In this document: positions 48,674 to 56,632 of the stretch, piece by piece
Position numbering within the stretch: position 1 is the stretch's first letter
Layout of the letters: each line of letters opens with the position of its first letter
Source of the DNA: Ideonella paludis
GTDB lineage: Bacteria > Pseudomonadota > Gammaproteobacteria > Burkholderiales > Burkholderiaceae_C
Direction of reading: 5' to 3'
DNA: 64,000 bases
NCBI RefSeq assembly: GCF_018069865.1
Contig: NZ_JAGQDG010000008.1
Span: 124,001-188,000 of the forward strand
Program-made: the position numbers and the translations under genes
The notes under the pieces: model-generated
What the model was told of the DNA's origin: nothing
Seen by the model: only the letters and a program-made list of their open reading frames with translations
Databases searched by the model: none

Positions 48674-49894
48674 TCAGGGCGTGGTGGGGCTGGGGGTTTC
48701 GTTCAAGTGGCGCTTGAGCACCCCGCCCAGCAGCGCCACAGCGGCCTCGATCTCGGCCGGGGGCAAGGTCACAAACGACAGGCGCAGGGTGCGGGTGTCG
48801 GCATGGTCGGCATAGAAGGCCTCGCCCGGCACATAGGCCACACCGGCCTTCACCGCCTCGGGCAGCAAATGGTAGGCATGGCAGCCGGCGGGCAGGCGGA
48901 TCCAGAAGAACATGCCGCCCTCGGGTGCCACCCATTCGCTGCCTTCAGGCAGATGGACCTTCAGCGCGGCGGCCATGGCGTCGCGCTGGGCCTTGTAGCG
49001 TGCGCGCACGGTGGGCACATGCTGGTCCAAGAAGCCATTGCGGATGACCTCATAGACCACGCGCTGGTTGAAGCCCGGTGTGTGCAAATCGGCCGCTTGC
49101 TTGGCTTGCAGCAGCTTGGGGCACAGCGCGGGCGGTGCTACCACAAAGCCCAGGCGCAAGCCCGGTGCCAGCACCTTGGAGAAAGAGCCCAGGTAGATGG
49201 TGCCTTCGGGCCAGCGTGAGGCCAGCGAGGCGGGCGGCGGCTGGTCAAACCACAGGTCGCCATAAGGGTTGTCTTCCAGCAGCGGCACATTGGCAGCCTG
49301 GGCGGCAGCCACCACGGCCTGGCGGCGAGCCTCGGGCATCACCCGGCTGCTGGGGTTTTGGAAATTGGGCAGCACATACAAAAAGCGGGTGCCGGGCGCC
49401 ACGCGGGGCAGGGCTTCAATGGCCTCAGGGCGCGGGCCTTGGGCGTCGCTGTCCACGCTCACAAAATGCGGCTCGTAAGGGGCGAAGGCTTGCAGCGCCC
49501 CGAGATAGGTGGGGGCCTCCACGGCCACGGGGCTGCTTCCGTCAATCAGCAGCTTGCCCACCAAATCCAGGCCTTGTTGCGAGCCGGTGGTGATCAGCAC
49601 CTGGTTGGCGTCCACCGTTTGGCCTTGGCCGCGCAGCATGGCGGCCACCCACTCGCGCAGCGGGCCAAAGCCCTCGCTGGCGGCATATTGCAGGGCCTCG
49701 CGCGGGGTGTCGGTGAGCACCTTGGCGGTGGCTTCACGCATGGCTTCGATGGGAAAGGTGTCGGGCGAGGGCAGGCCGCCGGCCAGCGAGCGGATGCCCG
49801 GCTGCTCGGTCACCTTCAGGATCTCGCGGATGATGGACGGGTTCATGCGCGCCGCACGGTGCGCTTGGGTCCACAGCGGGGTGCTTGTCTTCAT
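48674..49894 (-). CDS. PLP-dependent aminotransferase, class I/II (2-aminoadipate transaminase-like)
   Basis: Fold-type I aminotransferase, 406 residues. The family pattern includes AARMNPSIIREILKVTEQPGIRSLAGGLPSPDTFP, the PLP Asn region PNFQNPSSRVM, the Tyr/Asp in EDNPYGDLW and the Schiff-base Lys in YLGSFSKVLAPGLRLGFV. This looks like the LysN / aromatic 2-aminoadipate group of broad-range enzymes. It overlaps the racemase gene by four bases and precedes the PhzF gene, so it probably acts on an amino acid handled by those enzymes. Confidence 0.9.
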   Translation of the reverse strand: MKTSTPLWTQAHRAARMNPSIIREILKVTEQPGIRSLAGGLPSPDTFPIEAMREATAKVLTDTPREALQYAASEGFGPLREWVAAMLRGQGQTVDANQVLITTGSQQGLDLVGKLLIDGSSPVAVEAPTYLGALQAFAPYEPHFVSVDSDAQGPRPEAIEALPRVAPGTRFLYVLPNFQNPSSRVMPEARRQAVVAAAQAANVPLLEDNPYGDLWFDQPPPASLASRWPEGTIYLGSFSKVLAPGLRLGFVVAPPALCPKLLQAKQAADLHTPGFNQRVVYEVIRNGFLDQHVPTVRARYKAQRDAMAAALKVHLPEGSEWVAPEGGMFFWIRLPAGCHAYHLLPEAVKAGVAYVPGEAFYADHADTRTLRLSFVTLPPAEIEAAVALLGGVLKRHLNETPSPTTP

Positions 49895-50598
49895 GGGGTG
49901 TCTCCAGTAATCCAGTCCACCGCAGCCTGGGCGTGTAAGGCGGTGGTGTCAAACAAGGGCACAGGCCAAGCGCCTGCTGCCGGGTCAATGAGCAAGGAAA
50001 TCTCGGTGCAGGCCAGCACGACCGCGTCACAGCCTCGGTCTGCCAACTGGCTGATGACCTGACGATAGCGCTGACGCGAGGCGTCCACCAAGCGGCCTTG
50101 GCAAAGTTCTTCAAAAATAATGCGGTGGACCTCGTCGCGGTCTGCCGCGTCGGGCACCTCGCAGCGCAGCTCAAAGTGCTGCTCCAGGTGCTGGCGCAAG
50201 AAGGCGTCTTCCATGGTGAAGCGCGTGCCCAGCAGCCCCACCCGTCGCCGTCCGGCCGCGTGCAAGGCCCGGCCTGTGGCATCGCCAATGTGCAGCAGTG
50301 GCAGGTGGCTGTACTGCTGGATGATCGGGGCCACCTTGTGCATGGTGTTGGTGGCGATCAGCAAGCCCTGGGCTCCGGCGCGCTCCAGCCCTGCCGCAGC
50401 CTGTCCCAGCAATTTGCCGGCATCCTCCCAGCGGGCTTCGCGCTGAAGCTCGGCCACCTCAGCAAAGTTGACGCTGTGCAGCTGCAGCGGCGCACTGGCC
50501 AGCCCGCCTTCGCGTTGCGCCACGCCTTGGTTGATCAAGCGGTAGTAGACGCAGGTGGACTCCCAGCTCATGCCGCCCAGCACGCCCAGCCGCTTCAT
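49891..50598 (-). CDS. Aspartate/glutamate racemase-family protein, YgeA-like
   Basis: PLP-independent amino-acid racemase, 235 residues. MKRLGVLGGMSWESTCVYYRLIN is the family N-terminus. The two active-site positions are Thr in IATNTMHKV and Cys in VLACTEISLL. The Thr-for-Cys change matches E. coli YgeA, reported as a racemase acting mainly from L to D. It is flanked by exporter and aminotransferase genes with four-base overlaps on both sides. Confidence 0.9.
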   Translation of the reverse strand: MKRLGVLGGMSWESTCVYYRLINQGVAQREGGLASAPLQLHSVNFAEVAELQREARWEDAGKLLGQAAAGLERAGAQGLLIATNTMHKVAPIIQQYSHLPLLHIGDATGRALHAAGRRRVGLLGTRFTMEDAFLRQHLEQHFELRCEVPDAADRDEVHRIIFEELCQGRLVDASRQRYRQVISQLADRGCDAVVLACTEISLLIDPAAGAWPVPLFDTTALHAQAAVDWITGDTP

Positions 50599-51515
50599 GA
50601 GTCTTTCCTTGCAGCGGAGGGCGCACCCACCGGCATGCGCTTGCCCACCAGCACCACGCCAATGATGGCCAGCGAGAACGCCACCGTGCTGGCCTGCAGC
50701 GGCTCACCGAGCACCGGCACGGCCAGGAGCAGGGCCGCAAACGGCTGGATCAATTGCACCTGGCTGACGCGCAGCGTGCCGCCCAAGGCCAAGCCCCGGT
50801 ACCAGGCAAAAAAGCCCAGCCACATCGAGAACACGGTGACATAGGCAAAGCCGCCCCAGGCCGCGGCGGACGCAGGGGCGGTGGGCCAAGTCCACAGCGC
50901 GGCGGGCAGCGTCAGCGGCAAGCTCAGCACCAGCACCCAGCAGATCACATGCTCGGCCGGCCAGGTGGCGGAGAGCTTGGCGCCTGCCACATAGCCGATG
51001 GACGCACTCAAGATGGCCAGCAGCAGCCAGCCATCGGCCTGCACCATCTGGCCACCGCCCTCGTGCAGTGCAAAAGCCATCACCAGCCCGCAGCCCAGCA
51101 CCGCGCAGGCCCAAAAGCCCAGGCTGGCGCGCTGGCCTAAAGCCCACGCCGCCACAGCGGCCGTGCCCAGCGGCAAGATGCCCGTGACCACGGCGGCGTG
51201 CATGGAGGGCACCTCACGCAAGGCCAAGGCCAAGAACAGCGGAAAGCCCAGCACCGTGCCCAGGGCGCTGATGCCAAACAGCGGCCACTCGGACGGCTGC
51301 GGTCGGCGCGCGTGGGTGAGCCACAGATAGGCCAAGCTCAACAGCCCCGCACCCGCCGCCCGGCCTGCCGTGACGAAGAGCGGCGGCAGTTGCGGGGCCT
51401 CCACGGGGCCGACGGCCAGCCGAGTCATGGGCAGGGTCAATGCAAAGATCAGCACGCCCAAGGTGCCCAGCCACAGGCCGCGGGCTTGATGCTCAGTCGG
51501 GTGCCCGTCCTTCAT
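50595..51515 (-). CDS. EamA/DMT-family transporter (RhaT/YdcZ-like exporter)
   Basis: Ten-helix drug/metabolite transporter with two EamA repeats, 306 residues. The first repeat begins LGTLGVLIFALTLPMTRLAV, the second after the central loop near MVQADGWLLLAILSASIGYVAGAKL, with FAYVTVFSMWLGFFAWYRGLALGGTLRVSQVQLIQPFAALLLAVPVLGEPL typical of EamA repeat 2. The frame is open far upstream, but ATG 51515 overlaps the LysE stop (ATGA) and matches the family start. Likely an amino-acid or metabolite exporter. Confidence 0.9.
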   Translation of the reverse strand: MKDGHPTEHQARGLWLGTLGVLIFALTLPMTRLAVGPVEAPQLPPLFVTAGRAAGAGLLSLAYLWLTHARRPQPSEWPLFGISALGTVLGFPLFLALALREVPSMHAAVVTGILPLGTAAVAAWALGQRASLGFWACAVLGCGLVMAFALHEGGGQMVQADGWLLLAILSASIGYVAGAKLSATWPAEHVICWVLVLSLPLTLPAALWTWPTAPASAAAWGGFAYVTVFSMWLGFFAWYRGLALGGTLRVSQVQLIQPFAALLLAVPVLGEPLQASTVAFSLAIIGVVLVGKRMPVGAPSAARKDS

Positions 51516-52120
51516 CGCAGCACCATCCACACCGCAGTCGCCGCCAGTACCAGGGCCATGCATCGGTTGAACCACATCAGCCGCTGTCCGTGTTGCAGCC
51601 AAGGCCGCAGCGCCGCGCCCAGCAGCGCATAGCTGAAATTGCTGGCAAAGGCATAGGCCGCCATCAATGGCAGCACCATGGCCAGGCGCTCGGCCACCGG
51701 CCCCGGCGTGACCCAGCCCTGCACCACCAGCAGCGCGGCCATCCAGGCCTTGATGTTCACGAACTGCAACGCCACGCCTTGGGCAAAGCCCACGTTCAGG
51801 CGATCGGCCTGCACCTCGCTCAAGGTGGCGGTGTGCCCCAGCTTCCAGGCCATCCACAACAGATAGGCCACGCCGGCCCCCGTCAGCCCCGTGCGCCAGG
51901 CGGGGGCGGCCTGCAAGAGCGTGCCCACGCCCGCACTGCAGGCCAGCACCAGCATCACCCAGCCCAGCGGCACCGCCATGCAAAAGGGCAGCGCAGCTTT
52001 CAGGCCCCGGTTGGCGGCCAAGGCGGCCGACAGGGTGGTGTTGGGCCCCGGGGTGAAGGCAATGGCCGTGGCCAGCGCCAAAAGCGCCAGCAGGTCGGAC
52101 AAAGGCATGAAGGGGAACAT
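51512..52120 (-). CDS. LysE-family amino acid exporter
   Basis: Six-helix LysE/RhtB translocator, 202 residues. FTPGPNTTLSAALAANRGLKAALPFCMAVPLG is the family signature after the first helix, and VGFAQGVALQFVNIKAWMAALLVVQGWV the second. ATG 52120 is chosen, with ATG 52108 and an upstream frame as alternatives; no strong ribosome site is visible. First gene of the unit, divergent from the MocR regulator with the operator between them. Confidence 0.88.
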   Translation of the reverse strand: MFPFMPLSDLLALLALATAIAFTPGPNTTLSAALAANRGLKAALPFCMAVPLGWVMLVLACSAGVGTLLQAAPAWRTGLTGAGVAYLLWMAWKLGHTATLSEVQADRLNVGFAQGVALQFVNIKAWMAALLVVQGWVTPGPVAERLAMVLPLMAAYAFASNFSYALLGAALRPWLQHGQRLMWFNRCMALVLAATAVWMVLR

Positions 52121-52144
52121 CTGGACAGTGTAGGCAGCGTGCCG

Positions 52145-52192
52145 GTACAGTGGCAATACAGATTGACCGCGCAAATGCGGCATCTGTATTGC
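52145..52192. promoter_or_regulatory. Operator for the MocR-type regulator
   Basis: A perfect 11-base inverted repeat GCAATACAGAT (52153-52163) / ATCTGTATTGC (52182-52192) lies in the gap between divergent lysE and mocR genes. An additional direct repeat, GTACAG at 52145 and ATACAG at 52156, is spaced 11 bases, one helical turn. MocR proteins commonly bind such direct plus inverted ATACAG-type half sites. It overlaps the expected promoters of both units. Confidence 0.7.
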
Positions 52193-52221
52193 TCACCCCA
52201 TCAGCACAGAACGGAGGCCTC

Positions 52222-53673
52222 ATGGCCGCGCGCGAGATCGACAGCCCGCTTTGGGTCGAGCCCCTGGAGGCCGCTCCGGCCCTGTCACGCAGCAGCGCCG
52301 CCACCCTGACCGAGCAGTTGGCCCAGCGCTTCACTCAGCGCATTCGCCAGCGCTTGATGGCGCCGGGCACGCGCCTGCCCTCGGTGCGTGAGTGCGCCAA
52401 ACGCCATGGCGTGAGCCCGCACACCGTGGTGGCCGCCTATGACCAACTGCTGGCTCAGGGGCTGATCGAGGCGCGCCTGAAGCGCGGCTTTTTTGTGCGT
52501 GAACTGGCCGCGCCGGTGGCTGAAGGCCGCCATCACACCGCGGTGACCCTGGCCGCGCCGTTGGATGCCACCGCGCTGATCCGCGGCATGTTCCATGGCA
52601 TGGGCGGCAAGCCCGCGCCGGGCTTGGGCACCTTGCCGCCCGATTGGCTGGACCTGCCTCTGCTCAACAGTGCCTTACGCAAAGTGCTGGCCCAGGGCGA
52701 CCCGGACATCGTCTTGCAATACGGCCACCCCTCGGGCGACACCCGGCTGCGCGAGGCCCTGGCCCAGCGCCTGCAAGACTTTGGCGTGCGCGCCTCGCCG
52801 CAGCAGATCGTCACCGCCACCGGCGCCACGCATGCGCTGGACATCATCTCGCGCACCTTGCTGCGCCCGGGTGACGCGGTGCTGGTGGACGAGCCCGCCT
52901 GGGCGGTGGAATACGCGCGCCTGACTCAACTGGGTATTCGCCTGCTGCCCGTGCCACGCGGGGCTGAAGGGCCGGACCTGGACGTGATGGCCACCCTGGC
53001 CCGCGAACACCAGCCGCGCTTTTATGTGACGGTGCCAGTGCTGCACAACCCCACCGGCAACTCGCTGACGCCACGTGCCGCGCACCAGATCTTGACCCTG
53101 GCGCAACAGCATGATTTCTACATCGTTGAAGACGACACCTATGCCCATCTGGCCCCCGCCCACCTGCCGCGCATGGCCGCGCTGGATGGCCTGCAGCGCA
53201 CGCTCTATGTGTCGGGCTTCTCCAAGATCTTGACCCCCAGTTGGCGCGTCGGCTTTGTGGCGGCCCCGCTGCACCTGGTGGAGCGCTTGGTGGATGTGAA
53301 GCTGCTGTCCACCCTCACCACCCCGGCCGTGCTGGAGCAAGCCATTGCCCTGTGCCTGACCCAAGGCAGCCTGCGCCGCCATGCCGAGCGCGTGACCGCC
53401 CGCCTTGACGCCGCCCGCCAGCGCACTGTGCGGCTGGCGCAGGCCCATGGCTGCGACTTTGTCACCCCGCCCCAAGGCCTGTTCGGCTGGCTCGACACCC
53501 ACTGCGATACCGACGCCCTGGCTCAGCTCATGGTGGACGACGGCTGGCTGCTGGCACCGGGCCATCTCTTCATGTCCAGCCGCCAGCCCAGCACGCTGAT
53601 GCGCATCAACTTCGCGACCTGCCAAGACGCCAGCTTTTGGCGGGCTTTTGACGCGGCGAGGCAGCGGCTGTAG
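52222..53673 (+). CDS. MocR-type transcriptional regulator (GntR HTH fused to aminotransferase)
   Basis: Regulator of 483 residues. N-terminal GntR winged helix (about residues 30-100: LAQRFTQRIRQRLMAPGTRLPSVRECAKRHGVSPHTVVAAYDQL) and C-terminal fold-type I aminotransferase-like domain. PLP-site residues are kept: the Asn loop VLHNPTGNSLTP, EDDTYAHL, and Lys in YVSGFSKILTPSWRVGFV. ATG 52222 has a GGAGG five bases upstream. It is divergent from the five-gene amino-acid unit and is the probable regulator of that unit, sensing PLP or an amino-acid adduct. Confidence 0.93.
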   Translation: MAAREIDSPLWVEPLEAAPALSRSSAATLTEQLAQRFTQRIRQRLMAPGTRLPSVRECAKRHGVSPHTVVAAYDQLLAQGLIEARLKRGFFVRELAAPVAEGRHHTAVTLAAPLDATALIRGMFHGMGGKPAPGLGTLPPDWLDLPLLNSALRKVLAQGDPDIVLQYGHPSGDTRLREALAQRLQDFGVRASPQQIVTATGATHALDIISRTLLRPGDAVLVDEPAWAVEYARLTQLGIRLLPVPRGAEGPDLDVMATLAREHQPRFYVTVPVLHNPTGNSLTPRAAHQILTLAQQHDFYIVEDDTYAHLAPAHLPRMAALDGLQRTLYVSGFSKILTPSWRVGFVAAPLHLVERLVDVKLLSTLTTPAVLEQAIALCLTQGSLRRHAERVTARLDAARQRTVRLAQAHGCDFVTPPQGLFGWLDTHCDTDALAQLMVDDGWLLAPGHLFMSSRQPSTLMRINFATCQDASFWRAFDAARQRL

Positions 53674-53688
53674 GCCGCCCACGGCCGC

Positions 53689-54759
53689 TCAATGCGGCTT
53701 GCGGATAAAGGCCACGATGAGGGTGATCACGGTCAACGGCACCACAAAGCTCATCATCACGGCCGAGAACTGACCCAGCGCGGCGTGCTGCTGTGCTGAC
53801 AAGATCAAGTAGGTGGCATAGGCCACGTAATACAACACAAACAGGCCGCCTTCCCAGCGGGCAATCTCCCGGCCTGTCATGAAGATGGGCAAGCAGGCCA
53901 GCGCCACGGCGAGCATCACCCAGTAGTCAAAGTTCAACAGCGCCGACGACACCACCAAGCCTGCGTCGCCAGACGCCAATGCCGACAAGCCCACGCAGCC
54001 CAGGATGTTGAAGGTGTTGCTGCCCACGACATTGCCCACGGCAATGTCACGCTCGCCCTTGAAAGCGGCGGTCAGGGACGCCGCCACCTCGGGCATCGAG
54101 GTGCCCGCTGCAACGATGGTCAAGCCAATCACCAAGTCGCTGACGCCCATGGCTTTGGCAAACGCCACCGACGCCGTCACCAGCCACTGCGAGCCCAGCA
54201 CCAAGGCGGCCAGCCCCAGCACGATCAGCAGCATCTGCGCTGGCAGCTTGCTGTCCCAGGCCCCAGGCGCGGCCGGGGCCAGCTCTTGCTCAAACTCCGC
54301 TTGGGCGGCCTGGCCCTCTTGGCGGGATTGGCGCACCAAGAACACGGTGTAGGCCAGCAGCGAGCCAAACAACAGAGCGCCCTCGGCAAAGGACACCCGG
54401 CCATCGAGCGACAGGGCCAAGAGCAGCACACTGGCGCCGATCATGATGGGCACCTCTTGGCGGATCAACTGCACATTGACGACCAGGGGCACGATGAGTG
54501 CACTGACGCCCAGGATGAACAACACGTTGAAGATGTTGCTGCCCACCACATTGCCAATGGCCAGGTCGGTCTTGCCGTCCAAGACCGCGCCCACGGAGAC
54601 CGCCATCTCGGGCGCGCTGGTGCCAAAGGCGACGATGGTCAACCCCACCACCAGGGGCGAAATGCCAAAGCTGAGAGCGAGCTTGGAGGCGCCGCGGACC
54701 AGCAGATTGGCCCCAACAATCAGGCCCACCAGGCCCGCGACAAAGAGCAAGATGTTCAT
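53689..54759 (-). CDS. Ca2+/cation antiporter (CaCA family, YrbG-like)
   Basis: Inner-membrane sodium/calcium-type exchanger, 356 residues and about ten helices. The two inverted alpha repeats are clear: GTSAPEMAVSVGAVL with GNVVGSNIFNVLF, and GTSMPEVAASLTAAF with GNVVGSNTFNILG. The central cytoplasmic loop is short and acidic (EGQAAQAEFEQEL). Gene order suggests it stands alone; its promoter must lie in the 110-base gap before the iclR stop. Confidence 0.94.
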   Translation of the reverse strand: MNILLFVAGLVGLIVGANLLVRGASKLALSFGISPLVVGLTIVAFGTSAPEMAVSVGAVLDGKTDLAIGNVVGSNIFNVLFILGVSALIVPLVVNVQLIRQEVPIMIGASVLLLALSLDGRVSFAEGALLFGSLLAYTVFLVRQSRQEGQAAQAEFEQELAPAAPGAWDSKLPAQMLLIVLGLAALVLGSQWLVTASVAFAKAMGVSDLVIGLTIVAAGTSMPEVAASLTAAFKGERDIAVGNVVGSNTFNILGCVGLSALASGDAGLVVSSALLNFDYWVMLAVALACLPIFMTGREIARWEGGLFVLYYVAYATYLILSAQQHAALGQFSAVMMSFVVPLTVITLIVAFIRKPH

Positions 54760-54865
54760 AGTGGCGAGACTCTTCTAAAGAACAGAAGCCCGATCCCTTG
54801 CCGCGCATAGATAGCGGCGTTGTGGGCGTGTCTGACAGCATAACGCTGAGATAAAGACAGAGTTC

Positions 54866-54881
54866 GGGGTCAGGCTGAATT
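54866..54881. repeat. RAYT-type repeat motif at the 3' end of the iclR gene
   Basis: GGGGTCAGGCTGAATT here resembles, on the opposite strand, AATTGACTCTGACCCT at 19113. It overlaps the stop codon of the IclR gene and ends that protein with PNSA, so a small mobile repeat may have landed on the original 3' end. A third, weaker look-alike (TTGAATGCTGACCCC) is near 36611. Confidence 0.35.
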
Positions 54882-55607
54882 GGGTGGATGACCCCACTCG
54901 CCACCACCCAGGCTGTGCGACAGACCTTGAGCGGCGGCCAAGGTGGCAGCTTCCAAGCCCGGCCCCCAGCGGGTGCTGGGCAGCGTCAAGGTCAAGGCGC
55001 CCAGCAATTCGCCCGCTGGACCAAAGACGGGCGCAGAAATGCCGCTCAGGCCGTCGATGCGGTCCCCATGCAGCGTGGCGACCCCCGCAGCACGGATGTC
55101 GGCATAAAGCTTGCCGCGCTGGCCCGAGAAAGCCAGCAGCACGCGGCCGCCTGCGCCTTGGTTCAGGGGCAGCAGGTCGCCAGCGCGGACATGGTCGCGC
55201 AGCGGGTGGGGGGAATCCACGCGGTAGAGGCACAGGCGCTGCTCGCCTTGGCGCACATGGAAGGCGGCGCTCTCTTGGGTGCGGGCGACCAGGTCGTTCA
55301 GTACGGGCATGACCTGGTCTTGCAGCGAAAAGCTGGCGGTGTAGTGGCGGTGCAAGCGCGCCACGGCGGCCCCCAAGCGATAGCCCTGGTTGCCTTTGCT
55401 CAGCAGGCCTGCATGCTCCAGTGAAGCGATCAGCCGCAGGGCGGTGCTTTTGTAGAGGCCCGTGCGCTGGGCCAGGGTCGTCAAGCTCAGTTCCGACTCG
55501 CCTTGCTCAAAGGCCAGCAGCAGCGTGAGTGCGCGGTCCACGGCGGCCACGCCGCCGGGTGCGGCGTGCTGGTCGGCCAAAGAGGGGGCTGAGGATGGGC
55601 GAGGCAT
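54870..55607 (-). CDS. IclR-family transcriptional regulator
   Basis: 245 residues. N-terminal winged helix-turn-helix near residues 18-80 (LSLTTLAQRTGLYKSTALRLIASLEHAGLL) and C-terminal effector domain (TASFSLQDQVMPVLNDLVARTQESAAFHVRQGEQRLCLYRVDS, then GAGGRVLLAF and GLSGISAPVFGPAGELLGALTLTLP). ATG 55607 is preferred; a GTG at 55637 would lie within about ten bases of an AT-rich -10-like sequence. Divergent from the HMG-CoA lyase-like gene, which it probably controls. Confidence 0.9.
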   Translation of the reverse strand: MPRPSSAPSLADQHAAPGGVAAVDRALTLLLAFEQGESELSLTTLAQRTGLYKSTALRLIASLEHAGLLSKGNQGYRLGAAVARLHRHYTASFSLQDQVMPVLNDLVARTQESAAFHVRQGEQRLCLYRVDSPHPLRDHVRAGDLLPLNQGAGGRVLLAFSGQRGKLYADIRAAGVATLHGDRIDGLSGISAPVFGPAGELLGALTLTLPSTRWGPGLEAATLAAAQGLSHSLGGGEWGHPPNSA

Positions 55608-55650
55608 GGCGGTTTGACGGAGTGTGGGTGTTGCCACGATAATATCAAAA

Positions 55651-55678
55651 GATAGAACGCAGTTCCATTAGATAGAAC
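55651..55678. promoter_or_regulatory. IclR operator between iclR and the lyase gene
   Basis: GAAC-GCA-GTTC (55655-55665) is a perfect dyad, extended by one half-site copy: GATAGAAC occurs at 55651-55658 and again at 55671-55678, 20 bases apart. IclR regulators generally bind short palindromes of this kind in divergent promoters. Confidence 0.55.
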
Positions 55679-55699
55679 ATGTTATGGATGCATACCAAG

Positions 55700-56632
55700 A
55701 TGAGCCAGGTACAGATCAGTGAAGTCGGGCCGCGCGATGGCTTGCAGAGCGTGAAGGCCATCATGCCCACGGCGCACAAGCTCGCCTGGGTGGACGCGCT
55801 GGTGGCCGCGGGGGTCAGCGAAGTGGAGGTCGGCTCTTTTGTGCCGGCCCGCTTGCTGCCGCAAATGGCCGATGTGGCCGATGTGGTGGCGCATGCCCGC
55901 CGCCATGCCGGCTTACGCGTGTTGGCGCTGGTGCCCAATCTGCGCGGGGCGCAGGCCGCGGCGCAGGCGGGTGCGCACAAGGTCAGCGTGCCGGTGTCGG
56001 CCAGCGAGGCCCACTCCCTGGCCAATGTGCGCAAGACGCGTGCGCAAATGCTGGAGGAAGTGCGCAGCCTCGCGGCGTGGCGGGCGGAGCACGCGCCGCA
56101 CATGGGGCTGGAGGTGGGCATGTCCACGGCGTTTGGCTGCACCTTGCAAGGCGCTGTTCCTGAGGACGAGGTCATTGCCTTGGCCGAGCAGCTCGTGGCC
56201 GCCGGTGTGGATGAGGTGGGCCTGTCGGACACCTCGGGCATGGCCAACCCGGCGCAGGTGCGGCGCTTGTTCACCCGCTTGCGCCAGGCTTTGGGTGAGC
56301 GCGCGGGCGCAGCCCACTTGCACAACACCCGAGGTTTGGGCCTGGCCAACTGCCTGGCCGCCTATGAGGCCGGTGTGCGCACCTTTGATGCCAGCCAGGG
56401 CGGCTTGGGCGGCTGCCCCTATGCGCCAGGTGCCTCGGGCAATGTGGTGACCGAAGACTTGGTCTTCATGTTCGAGGCCATGGGTGTCAGCACAGGCATT
56501 GACCTCCCCCGGCTGCTGGCCGCCCGCGAGGCTCTGCGCGCGGGACTCCCCGAGGAGCCGCTTTACGGCATGGTGGCCGACGCCGGCCTGCCCAAAGGAT
56601 TCACAGACACCAAAGGGGCTACACATGGCTGA
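55700..56632 (+). CDS. Hydroxymethylglutaryl-CoA lyase-like enzyme
   Basis: HMGL-like TIM-barrel lyase, 310 residues. The substrate motif EVGPRDGLQ is at the N-terminus, VGLSDTSGMANP in the middle and the C-terminal signature GGLGGCPYAPGASGNVVTED carries the catalytic Cys. In leucine degradation the family splits HMG-CoA to acetyl-CoA and acetoacetate. The ATG at 55700 (MSQVQISEVGPRDG) fits the family; earlier in-frame ATGs at 55679 and 55688 overlap the operator. The last eight bases overlap the CoA transferase gene. The exact substrate is uncertain. Confidence 0.85.
   Translation: MSQVQISEVGPRDGLQSVKAIMPTAHKLAWVDALVAAGVSEVEVGSFVPARLLPQMADVADVVAHARRHAGLRVLALVPNLRGAQAAAQAGAHKVSVPVSASEAHSLANVRKTRAQMLEEVRSLAAWRAEHAPHMGLEVGMSTAFGCTLQGAVPEDEVIALAEQLVAAGVDEVGLSDTSGMANPAQVRRLFTRLRQALGERAGAAHLHNTRGLGLANCLAAYEAGVRTFDASQGGLGGCPYAPGASGNVVTEDLVFMFEAMGVSTGIDLPRLLAAREALRAGLPEEPLYGMVADAGLPKGFTDTKGATHG

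Noticed and set aside
51516-52334. Upstream extension of the EamA frame into the LysE gene and beyond
   Set aside because: The extension lies out of frame over the LysE gene and lacks membrane-protein pattern; ATG 51515 with its ATGA overlap is the better start.
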